DNA of 64,000 nucleotides from Diphasiastrum complanatum. Lineage: Eukaryota > Streptophyta > Lycopodiopsida > Lycopodiales > Lycopodiaceae. The stretch's first letter is position 1, and the number at the start of each line of letters is the position of its first letter. The DNA lies in contig CM055097.1 of assembly GCA_029204225.1 (NCBI GenBank), positions 70,310,252 through 70,374,251 on the forward strand, given 5' to 3'. A program made the position numbers and the translations under genes. Below are positions 9,220-20,679 of the stretch, piece after piece. The notes under the pieces were generated by a model that ran no database searches, was not told the origin of the DNA, and was given only the letters and a program-made list of their open reading frames with translations.

Positions 9220-10460
9220 GTCTTCATCTGGTTCACATTTCTTGGAGCAAAGTGAGAGATTAACATCTTCCAATTATGCAATGTGGAAGATCAAATAGAA
9301 TCATTACTAATTCTACAAGATGTAATGGATATTGTGAGTGGAGCTGAAGAAGAACCTGCTGCACCTAATGAAGCTGCAGCATTTCACAAAAGAACCAGAA
9401 TTGCCCTTCATTTAATTAAAATGAATGTAACCAATGAAGTGTTAAGAGAGATCAGCACCACTGCCAAGGAAGTTTGGGATACTCTAAAAATAATCTATGA
9501 AATTGAAAATACTTCTAGATTGCTTACACTTAGAAACCAAATATTTCTAAGTTATCAGAGAGTAAATGAGAGTGCTTCATCATATGTCATGAGAGTTAAG
9601 GATCTTCATCAAGAGTTAGCTGGTATTGGAGATGCTCTTAAGAACACTGAACTTGTTCAAGTAGTCTAAATGGACTTAGATATGAGTATGACAATGTTGT
9701 GCAGACTTATGCTGTCAAGGAGGATCTTCCATCCTTGGAGACACTGCAAGGTGTTCTCATTGCTGAAGAAAGCAGGCAAGAGAACAAGATGTTGAGGATC
9801 AACAGACTTTCATTGAAAGATGGTGGAGATGACAAAGCACTCTTCATCAGAGACAAGTCAAGAGGAAAGGGCAAAGGACAACAACACTTCAAGAATGACA
9901 AAGCCAAAGAAGGTGGTGAGGATCAGTCCTCACAAGCTGCAACATCCAGTGGCAAGAAGAAGCTGTCAAAGATCAAGTGTTTTTTTTGTGGCAAGAAAGG
10001 ACACTATGCATCAAACTGTTTCAAGAAGAAGAACCAATCTAAGCAAGCTAACCTTACTAATGAGCATGAGTGTGAGGGTGTTGAGAGTGAAAGAGAAGAT
10101 TCATTAATGATGTCTACTTTCTCATTTTTTCCTTTTAAGAATGAAGAAGTCTGGTGGATAGATAGTGGGGCTAGTTCCCATATGTCTAGCTCTAGGAACT
10201 CTTTCACTAATCTCATGCCATATCTAGGTGCAAAAAGATCAATCTATACTGCTAATGATGTAGAGTGTAGGATTGAAGGAATTGGTAGTATTCTATTGCA
10301 TGCATCATCATCAAAATCTTTTTTCTTACATGATGTACTGTATGTACTTAGATTGACTAAGAATCTCATTAGTGTAGGACAGTTCTTTGATAGTGGATTG
10401 GATGTCAAGTTTCAAGTTGACAAGTGTATAATCTCAAGAGAAAATGAAGTTATCGCTAGA
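9220..10460 (+). pseudogene. Copia gag and protease (non-autonomous element)
   Basis: Gag starts at ATG 9220 (MSSSGSHFLEQSERLTSSNY, AMWKIK), hits a TAG and shifts frame near 9290, then runs as LQDVMDIVSGAEEEPAAP, TAKEVWDTLKIIYEIENTSR, YVMRVKDLHQELAGIG to 9667. The frame shifts again and runs 9699-10463 with EDLPSLETLQGVLIAEESRQ, a CCHC zinc knuckle CFFCGKKGHYASNC (C-x2-C-x4-H-x4-C), and the aspartic protease motif WWIDSGASSHMS (catalytic Asp in DSGA). The order gag-CCHC-PR is that of Ty1/copia. Two frameshifts make it non-functional. Confidence 0.92.
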
Positions 10461-10800
10461 TGATCTAGAATTAGTAAGCTGTACAAGCTAGATTCTAGGA
10501 AGAGTGCTAACATTTCAGATATTGCTTATGAGACCAAGGTCCATTTGGAGGATCTGTGGCACAAGAGATTGGGTCATCCCAATTTCAAAGCCAGGCAATC
10601 CATGGTCAAGGAAGGAAAAGCTGTTGGACTACCAAAGACACTGTCAAAGGAGCTTCTACCTTGTGAAGCTTGTGTGATGGCAAAATCACACAGGAGGCCT
10701 TTTCCTAGATCAAGCATCAAAACAAAGCAACCATTTGAACTAGTGCAGTCTAATGTTCATTTCTCATTAACTAAGAGCAAAGGAGGAGATCTTATTGGAG
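10461..10800 (+). pseudogene. Copia pre-integrase zinc-binding region, truncated
   Basis: Directly downstream of the protease frame: LYKLDSR, then LWHKRLGHPNFKARQSMV and LLPCEACVMAKSHRRPFPRS. The HHCC residues (H, H, C, C) of the copia integrase N-terminus are present. The integrase core, RT and most of RNase H are absent; the frame ends at 10806 beside the RNase H tail described next. Confidence 0.88.
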
Positions 10801-10934
10801 CATGTTGATTCTACAAATTGAGTTGTAGATCTTCTCACCAAGCCACTACTAAAGAATGTCTTTATCAAGATGAGGTCTAACCTTGGCCTTATTTCAAAGT
10901 CTATGTTGATAGGAACATAAATTTTAAGGAGGAG
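10800..10934 (+). pseudogene. Copia RNase H tail and polypurine tract
   Basis: A short segment reads EHVDSTN-stop-VVDLLTKPLLKNVF, equivalent to the RNase H C-terminal motif (V-STNQ-ADLLTKPL). It ends in the purine run TAAGGAGGAG just before the TGTGAAG LTR start. It is joined directly to the pre-integrase region, so roughly 2.5 kb of pol is missing (estimate from element D). Confidence 0.8.
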
Positions 10935-11665
10935 TGTGAAGATTATTAAAATATTGTCTTCTTATCTCGAGTTTGGGGCCATGTCCATGGTTATTTCCAC
11001 TAAATTTCATGTTGTACATAAAAGGTATGTGAATTGAGCACATAACCTTCTAGTATAGGTCGGATTTGAGTTAGATAGATTCAATTTTGGTGACATGCAG
11101 AAGTTTAGATAGCATGCAATGTCATACTGTATGCATGCAAGCCACATGCAATCAATGCATGCAACATGCAAAGTGGTTTTTATGATCTACACATGTCTAG
11201 ACAGTTTTATGAGTTGACATGCAGTACATGCAACATCCACGCATGCAGTTACACATGTGGATCTTTGGTAGGTGAATTAGTTCAGTTAAGTGGACTTTCC
11301 ATGCAACTCCACTATAGGAATTCGAGTCTCTCTCATGTAGGGAAAGCCTGGCATGTTTTGCCATATTGTGAATAATGAGATTTTGGTGTTTTAAACTCAT
11401 TCTCTCTCTATCCGAGTTTTCAATCATTGATTTTCTCTCTCTATCCGAGAGCAGATTGTTGATCCCATACTGAGCACTTAGAATTTTTTCTGACATTCAA
11501 TTCTCATAGTGAGAAGTTAGATTTTTTCATCAGATGTATGCCATTGTGCTCTTGTCATAGATTTTTCAAGTATACTGTCCTCTGATCAATCTTGTGCAAT
11601 CACAACACCTCAGTAAGATCCTGTAGGGTGTGTGGTGAAGTTCACACGTGCTAAAAAACTTCACA
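10935..11665 (+). repeat. Probable copia 3' LTR
   Basis: Starts TGTGAAGATTATT right after the polypurine run and may end ACTTCACA at 11665, which mirrors the start (TGTGAAG/CTTCACA), giving 731 bp. An alternative end is GTTCACA at about 11646. No second copy is in the window, so the right end is inferred from the inverted termini only. It contains the CATGCA cluster at 11094-11247. Confidence 0.5.
11094..11247 (+). promoter_or_regulatory. Cluster of nine CATGCA (RY-type) motifs
   Basis: CATGCA occurs at 11094, 11113, 11134, 11145, 11158, 11165, 11218, 11227 and 11242, nine times in 154 bp. CATGCA is the RY core bound by plant B3 factors of the ABI3/FUS3/LEC2 group. It lies in the proximal part of the probable LTR, where a promoter would be. 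The motif count is direct; regulatory function is inference. Confidence 0.5.
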
Positions 11666-12819
<1,154 letters not shown>

Positions 12820-13229
12820 ATTAATGTCCTTGAATACCCTAAGGTACATGTCAAGTGTGCACATAGGAGCTTAAAGCTCAATGATCTATAAAACAACAAC
12901 TGCTAATATAATGCCTGAAGTCTAAAGATGGCTGGTAGCCTAGAATTGAATAGCATGATGCCTATCAGCCTAGAAGAAGTGGTGAATGGTATGTTGTGAA
13001 GGTGTCATTGGGTGTGCCATGGACCGCTACAGTCGGATAGGCTGTCGATATCGTCCTTGCTGTCGTGTCCATCTGGGCTAGGGCCTAATGGCTGACTGTC
13101 TCTCTGGCCGTCAACATGGTCGTTGCTGTCGATGCATAGAAGAATCCGGAGTCTTGGCCTCTCCATTTGAATCATCAGATCTTTGTCTCTGACGAGATAT
13201 GCACTCACTGATGCTCAACTGTCCCAAGG

Positions 13230-14080
13230 AGTGTGTATCAGTATCTAGTCTCTTGCTCCTCAAGCATGACGTCTCTCGGGTCATCAATGCTACACATCTG
13301 GAGTCCTCATAGGATAGCAAGGTAGAAAGTGTCACTTGGTGCTCTCTGAATAAGCAATAGTACCTCCCCCGAATCTCATAGTAGGCTAGACATCTGAAGA
13401 AGAAATGAGATTTGTCCTCAATCTCATGCATAGAACACATATTACAAAACTGGTCCTCTCGTGGGGTGTCATTGTATCTACCAGTCTGATGTGAAAAAAT
13501 TTAAAACTGACCCATCTCTATTCGTAATTTGTGTGATATACTCCTCAACAAGTAACCAGATAGTATGGGGTAGCCAACTGGATCAAGAGATAGAGGTGTA
13601 CGATAGAAATTACTCTTGGTCTCCAATGGAGCCTTCCAGGTGATATGAAGATATGATCTGTAGAGGAGGCCTCTGATGTACTTATGAGTGTCCACAAGTA
13701 GGTCAGTGATCTGGATACCCAATGTGGAGAGGAGACGACAAGCCTGAGAATACCATGAGAAAAGGTGTCCCTCTGAGTGTAGGCGCCGGTAGGGCCACAA
13801 CAGCATAGTGTGTACCCTCGTCTTGAAGATCATCCAACCTCTGTATAAAAGTCACAAAATGGAATAAGGCCTCAATCTGAATGGGGGGGACCGTGAACTC
13901 CACCAATATAATCTGGTGTGGTACTAAGGGCTTAGCCCCTATCATACCGGAGAGCAAACAAATATGGAGCCGGGAGATATATGTCCAATCAGTAGTTGTC
14001 AGGCCAGTACTCCATATCTCGGAGGCATACATAGTTGAATATTTAAACAGTCTACAAAAATACATAGATATTCAAAGTAA
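13230..14080 (-). pseudogene. Non-LTR (LINE) reverse transcriptase C-terminal remnant
   Basis: Minus-strand pieces in three frames read like the region after the RT palm in plant LINE-type polyproteins. About 14065-13850: STMYASEIWSTGLTTTDW, then VPHQIILVEFTVPP and FHFVTFIQRLDDL. About 13600-13510: SHKLRIEMGQF. About 13460-13340: TPREDQFCNMC, then EIEDKSHFFFRCLAYYEIRG. The last block fits a zf-RVT type zinc finger (C-x2-C then H-x4-C). At least two frameshifts are needed, so it is dead. The catalytic RT core is not in the window. No 3' poly(A) end was identified. Confidence 0.72.
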
Positions 14081-14162
14081 ATCAATGAATCGACTCCGAC
14101 TGGAGCTCCTCCTCTACTGATTTCGAAATAGACTATCTCACCATTTGAATGAAATATTATTC

Positions 14163-15055
<893 letters not shown>

Positions 15056-15058
15056 AGG

Positions 15059-15070
15059 TGGTATCAAAGC
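15059..15070 (+). promoter_or_regulatory. Primer-binding site (initiator tRNA-Met, one mismatch)
   Basis: TGGTATCAAAGC lies 3 nt after the LTR end. It differs from the canonical TGGTATCAGAGC by one base. This fixes the LTR as a 5' LTR in plus orientation. Confidence 0.85.
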
Positions 15071-15122
15071 AGGTTGAATTATCTCTCTGACTCACAATTA
15101 TTGTTATTGATCATTTTTAAAG

Positions 15123-15720
15123 GTTCAACCTCTAAGATTAAATTGCTCAATAAGTTCAACGGAGATGATTTTTGCATGTGGAAATTCAAAAAAAAAAATG
15201 ATACCAATTGAAAAAAAAAATGGGAGTAGCCAAACTGGTTGAACCAGAACAACTGACCACATGGGAAAAAAAGGATGCCAAAGTTTTAGCCATTGTATCC
15301 TTGAATATGAAAGATTCACAAATAGCTCAAGTAGCTAAAAAGAAATAAATTCCTATCACAAAAGATGAGTGAAGGAACTTTAGTCAGTGATCATCTGATT
15401 TCAAAAAGTTGCTTAATCAACTAGTTGTAGTAGGTTCACTAGTATCAAATGAAGATGGGAACATGTCACTTCTATACAGTCTTCCTCTCTATTATGACAA
15501 TTTAGTATTTCTCTTGAGCAATACTCCTAAGCTATCTCTCCAAAAGTTGACGAAGACTGAGCGAGAGAAGGAGGATATGTGAAAATTCTCCTATCAATCG
15601 GTCATTGGGTCGATCATGTATGCCATGATCTGCACATGACCTGACCTTGCATACATAGTTAGCACATTGTCACAATACATGTCAATCCAAGACTAGCAAA
15701 ATCAATTTGTTAGTAGCTTT
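15123..15720 (+). pseudogene. Copia gag remnant joined to RT/RNase H junction
   Basis: After the PBS the plus strand reads gag: LLNKFNGDDFCMWKFK, then VEPEQLTTWEKKDAKVLAIV, SLNMKDSQIAQVA, and after stops LLYSLPLYYDNLVFLLSNT. It then jumps to SYQSVIGSIMYAMICT-stop-PDLAYIVSTLSQYMS, the conserved RT-to-RNase H boundary. The zinc knuckle, protease, integrase and nearly all RT are missing. Several stops and A-run slips (15185-15225) add to the damage. Confidence 0.82.
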
Positions 15721-16784
15721 GTTTACCCATTCAGATCAAAGAATCAAAATAGTGAATCATTTAAGCATAACAGTCTATGTGAGGAAGTACAAGACTAGAA
15801 TAAGAATTAAGAAATTATGGGTTTTTAAACAATAGCCATTTATAATTAATCATGGTAGAGTACATTACAAAACCATGTCAGGAGGCAATATAGCCTTCCA
15901 CTCAGATCAACCTTAGCTGCTTGTAGCAAAAACTAATATCCAAGGCCTAATACATTAATACTAGAGATGCACACTACAATTGATCTATCTCCCTATGATT
16001 AATGACCTTCTACTCACTCACGGATCATGCATCCATTCTTACAATCTTTCCAACAAGCATGTTGTATTTATAAGAATTCTTATAGTTTCATCAAGAAGTT
16101 TACTTTTACAAGTGTACAATGAAAATTTAGAATAAATCATTGAAAGAAATGAGTGTATTCTGTAACTATTTTCATGATCCTTTGGCTATAGTGTAGAAGC
16201 TCATAGCATCATTCATTACAATCCTCTTATGCAAGCATCGTTTATTATGATTGTTTACAAAAGGATTCATCACATAGAAATTCATAACCACCTTTGTTAA
16301 AATTGATTATAGAATGATTCATTACCTAGACTGATTATGGAAAGACCCGTCATGTAAGATCTTTGTAGGATCATTCTTTTCAACTATTCATAGACGGACC
16401 CATCACGTAAGTGTTAAAATTGACAAAACTAGCTATAGTAGTTTGGTCATTTGACTAGTTTGACCACATGATTATCATATGTACATAATTAGAAACATGT
16501 GTCCTTCTTCCTCATTGTGCTTGTTAGCCCAAAACTTGAGGCTATCCACATGTGAATGTAATTGCAAAATTCAAACAAATAGGTGGAGTAAATAATGGAA
16601 TTTGATGTCATAATCTGAGGACCTTGACTTGAGGCATGATTAGAGTAGCTTCAAGATTCTGAGTTTTAACATCAAATCTTCATCAGCTCTAGAGTTTTAC
16701 TTTCAAGGGATATAATTTATATCATGCATGTGTATGCATTAAAGAAATGTAGGAAGTAAAGGTTTTTTTTTGTGGCCGCAAAGA
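15721..16784. other. Unassigned interval
   Basis: No coding similarity, LTR end or RNA gene recognised in about 1.06 kb of A+T-rich sequence. Confidence 0.5.
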
Positions 16785-16804
16785 GGGGGGGGGGGGGGGG
16801 GGGG
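16785..16804. repeat. Poly(G) tract, 20 nt
   Basis: Twenty consecutive G on the plus strand, immediately left of the long direct repeat at 16807. A run this long has G-quadruplex potential and is also prone to sequencing or assembly length error. Confidence 0.95.
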
Positions 16805-16806
16805 TA

Positions 16807-17351
16807 GTTCGATGCTTTGGAACACTCGTTATGAAATCCTATGCCTCTAAAACATTGTTCCGATGCAACTTACGATTATTGAGACTCCTAGGCTCTTTTT
16901 GGGATAACTCAATTGCATCTCTTGTAGGGCTGTCTATTTGTTGATCACATCACTTTCTTGGCTATTCCCATTGGATTAGTCATGTGAAACTTTTAGTGAA
17001 GTATGAGCAATTTGAAAAGCAAAAGAGGGGAAGCATGAATGAAGGAATTTTTGAGATATAATGTGTGAGGTAGAAAACAATGTTGCAAGTTATCAAGCTA
17101 GCCATGGATTTAGGCTTGTCCTCTTCACTTGTGCCTCATGGTTGTGTGTGTCTTTGTCATGGTAGTCTTTGTTTGAAATGTGAGAGAGCTTTTGCTATAA
17201 TGAAGCATCAGACCCTTCAGGCTGCTGTCTAAGTACCTTCAAGAGCAAACAACCATTTCTTATAAATAGTTGCTAGGGCACCTTGATGCAAAAATTGTCA
17301 TTTATGCTACTTGACAATGCTCATGATTGTTTAGTGAATGCTTTGGTTGTC
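16807..17351 (+). repeat. Long interspersed direct repeat, copy 1
   Basis: About 545 bp that recurs at 26898-27417 in the same orientation, very similar apart from scattered substitutions and a few small indels. It includes GGGATAACTCAATTGCAT, GGATTAGTCATGTGAAA and AGGCTTGTGCCTCATGGT-like blocks. No coding content is recognised. It may be part of an LTR or another element body. Confidence 0.85.
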
Positions 17352-18735
17352 CTTCATCTTGGAATCATGGTAATAACACGATGGTTACCTTCATTAACTA
17401 GCAATATAAGCTTCCCTTCTGGGAACAAAGGAGGGATGGCATATGTTCTTGATGGCTAGAATAGACCATCAGAAGCTAAGGTTTAACCCAACATTTATTC
17501 ATTAGATTAGCTATTAAAGCATATAGACTTCAAGAAGAAACTTGTTTGCACCTAAAATCATATGCTTTAGCTAAATAGCCATGCATTGTTGCTCAAAAAT
17601 TATGACCAAAATAATTATTGCTTGGTATGACAGAGAAAGAACTAGTGATAATTTTGATAGCACGTTCGAGCTAATATCAAAGTTATTGACCTTAACATTT
17701 GAGTCAAGATATTGAGAAGCCAAATGGTCCAAGGTCAAGATACATGTCCCTCATCTTGACTTGTGAATTCAACATCCAAGGAATGGCCATTAGTCTTAAA
17801 AAATCTAAAGAGAAGTCTAACATTCTAAGGCATTATCTCTAGACATGTTTTGATGTCCTCATGCAGCACCATGAACAGATGGGATAAATTACTAGTCTAT
17901 AACGTACAAACTATCCATAGGAGAAATGTATAGTCCCCAAATATTTAGGAAAGTTTAGACCAGAATTTATCTTGAGCCAAAGCAAAGGTCAAGTCACTAC
18001 CATTCTACTTGATACAAAGGCCCAAAAAGATTGGCCCACTGACCCTATCATATCCAAACTCCATTGCAGATATCTACGTAAATAGGCATGGCAAGACATG
18101 AGGAAGATCTAGTAGAGTAAGAAATGCTAAGATATAGGATTTTGGGAAGAAGATATAGAGAGAGAATTTGTGAAACGTTTGTTTTGGTATTTGGACATTT
18201 TCAAAAATCTAACACTAATCAAGTTGTTTGTTGTTGTAATCTGTGTTATAAACTCCATGTGCTATCATGCTTGCCATTGGCAAATCAAGTATGCTCTCTA
18301 AACTAGGAAAGTGGGTTGACAGCCCACGATCCTGTGCATGGATGAGAGAAAGAATTGACATCTCACAATCTCACCATGACCATACTTTGTCCAGGCTTCA
18401 CTAAATCATCCCGACGTGTTTGGAAAATGCTTTAATTAAGTACATTGACTACTAACTTTGATCAAATTCTTCATTTTTTGCAACTTTCAAGTTTAGTGCC
18501 TTACTTATTTGGAAGTGTACTAAATTGTCACAAACATTTTGTGAAACATGTCAACTCATATAAAATATATATGGTGTGCCTTACAATTCAAAGCTAGCAA
18601 TGGATTTAGAACACATTTGGTATCTCCTAGAAAGAGAGTGGTAATTTTGTTGAAGGGTTTAGGGTAGCATAGTTAAAATACAAGATTTGCTGGAAGTATT
18701 TTACTTCGCTATGGTGGCTAGGTCTAATGGATGAT
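17352..18735. other. Unassigned interval
   Basis: About 1.4 kb without a recognisable gene, LTR boundary or repeat shared elsewhere in the window. Confidence 0.5.
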
Positions 18736-18738
18736 TCG

Positions 18739-18782
18739 GGTCGTAGTATAGTGGTAGACAGGACGTCCACTTCCTAAGATCG
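18739..18782 (+). other. tRNA 5'-half-like sequence
   Basis: GGGTCGTAGTATAGTGGTAG resembles the start and D-arm of tRNA-Asp or tRNA-Gly, and TAGTATAGTGG fits the Pol III A box. No T-arm or B box follows within 60 bp and no cloverleaf closes. A degenerate tRNA-derived fragment is possible; a functional tRNA is not supported. Confidence 0.25.
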
Positions 18783-18824
18783 ACAAAGCTTACAATAAAG
18801 ATAAAGATATAAACAAAAGGAGAG

Positions 18825-18995
18825 CACCAAGGCTTTCCAACTGGGGCTCAGAATTAAAACTAAGGTACGACAAAGGCTTTCCCAACTAGCCAATACCTAC
18901 TAAAGAAAGAAACTTGCTAAGGCTTACCCAACTAGCAAGGTTTTTAACTGAAGTAGGCTTGCTAAGGCTTCCCAACTAGCAAAGCCGTTAACTAA
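18825..18995 (+). repeat. Degenerate repeat of AAGGCTTTCCCAACTAGC
   Basis: The phrase (CT)AAGGCTT(T/A)CCCAACTAGC occurs near 18828 (partial), 18873, 18919 and 18965, about 46 bp apart. It has the spacing of a decayed minisatellite with units of roughly 46 bp. Confidence 0.6.
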
Positions 18996-20055
18996 AGAAA
19001 AATGAAAATAAGATTGTGGCTAGTTAAGAATTTAAATAGTACAAGCATGCCACCATAAAAGCCAATGAAAGGAGGCAAGAGGAGGCCCGAGCACCTTCCC
19101 TCAAGCTATGCACCTTCCAATGGGAACACAAGAAAATAGAATGATAATCTCAAATAGAGAGCAATTTAGCATAATCTCAAAGTGTTATTTACAAGGGAAA
19201 TGCCTCTCTTCTTATAGCAAAAAGGGCCTTCCATAAGCTTTCACTAACTTAGGGGATTAGATTCTAAACTTGCCATTCTAAGGCTTCTCAACTTCTAACT
19301 TAGAACTTAGAACTTTAGAATCTCTAAACTTGAGTCTCTAACTTTAGAACTTAAGATAACTTAAGAATCTTTTATTTCTTAGCTTAAGTTTCTTAAGTTT
19401 AAGTTTAAGTTTCTATTTATTTAAACTTCTACCCATGGACTTACAAAACACAAGCCATAGTAGAAGTTTATTAACATTTACTCATACGTGGACTTACAAT
19501 ACACATTCCACGGAGTTTTCATACTTTCTATTTTTCATTGTGTTGCTAATATCCCCCTCATTGGACTGGTGGTCCCGCACCAATCGAAGCTTTTTCGTCC
19601 CAGATTTGTTGGGCTTCCTGGAGCCGAGATTATTGTTGGTGGTTTTGATAGATCTTCGTGCTGATCCCTTCCATCATTTGCCAGTGCAATCCTGATCTAG
19701 ACACACCTATCATTAATATCAATTTTATATATATTCTTCCACACTGATGAATTGTTGAACGTTGCTTGGCTACCTACTAATGAATCAAACGATTTATTTG
19801 TAGATGATAACATTGTCTTGCAAATTCAGAATAGACGATTGGGACATTTCTGACATTTAGATTCTCAACTACATGGAGGCACTTCCACTTAAAGCTCTCC
19901 CGCAACACTCATCCAAGGTGGAACCAGTTGCCAAAGTTACGGTCGAAAAGCATGATACCCAACGATATTGTGTCAACGACCAAATTATCTGTGGGACCCA
20001 TGTGAGAAAAAAATCATTTTTCAAATCGATGATAAAATCCTCCATGATGTGCTTG
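18996..20055. other. Unassigned interval
   Basis: Contains a CTTAAG/TTTAAG-rich segment (19260-19420) and a frame at 19873-20115 (KVEPVAKVTVEKHDTQRYC) that I do not recognise. On the minus strand AATGAGGGGGA precedes TATTAGCAACAC near 19545, which could be a decayed PPT plus LTR start, but no RNase H lies beside it. Confidence 0.4.
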
Positions 20056-20614
20056 TCGGAAATTATTGGGATAAGAAGTAGAACAGTGGACGGTTGTAGA
20101 TCAGAAGTGCAATAGTTACCAGCAATAATAAAGATGAATAAACAGTAGTAATGTCCAATAGAACAAAAATAGTAGTGTGAAAAATTTACTCGTGATAAAA
20201 ATCAGAAGGTGAGTACATGGGCGTGAAGCTGATGAGCACAATTCAGTGAGGCATAGATATTTTAGAGCTTCCATCTAAATATAGATAACTGATTGAAAAG
20301 ATATTTATTTACAAGATATTTTCAGGTCTTTCAAGTCAATGCTTTTCTATCTACTTAATTAATTACAATCGCCTTGTAGTTGGTAACCATCTTTTAAGTA
20401 ATGAAGACTATGTACAAGTAGGTGAACTGTCATAAAGTCTTGGATTGACATTTCCCTGATGACGAAGTCAGATTGTTCGACCTAGTCCGATTTGTTGGCT
20501 GCCTCAGTTTTGTTGGCACTTTTGATGTGTCGACGAGTCAGATTTGTCGGTTGAGATAGTTTTCTTTCAGGATGCCCATTACTGAATGGATTTGGTACTG
20601 AGCATAGAAAGCCA
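20056..20614. repeat. LTR-like repeat (TGTCGG...CCAACA), copy 1
   Basis: The left end TGTCGGAAAT and following 200 bp align loosely with 46409 onwards (shared GATC-GGAAG, AAGATGAAT, TAGTAGTG and ATCAG-A--TGAGTACA blocks). The right end ATTACTGAATGGATTTGGTA...CCAACA aligns with 52570-52611. It ends just before a gypsy pol frame. Orientation is uncertain. Confidence 0.5.
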
Positions 20615-20679
20615 ACAGTGCCATCAATTCTTCATCCACACAACTCACATCCTCGAAGCCACAACCTCGTGGCAATACT

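Noticed and set aside
18739-18782. A functional tRNA gene
   Set aside because: Only the 5' half resembles a tRNA; no T-arm, B box or acceptor pairing is visible.
19440-19695. Minus-strand PPT and LTR start near 19545
   Set aside because: AATGAGGGGGATATTAGC has the right shape, but no RNase H or integrase text lies next to it and no second LTR copy was found.
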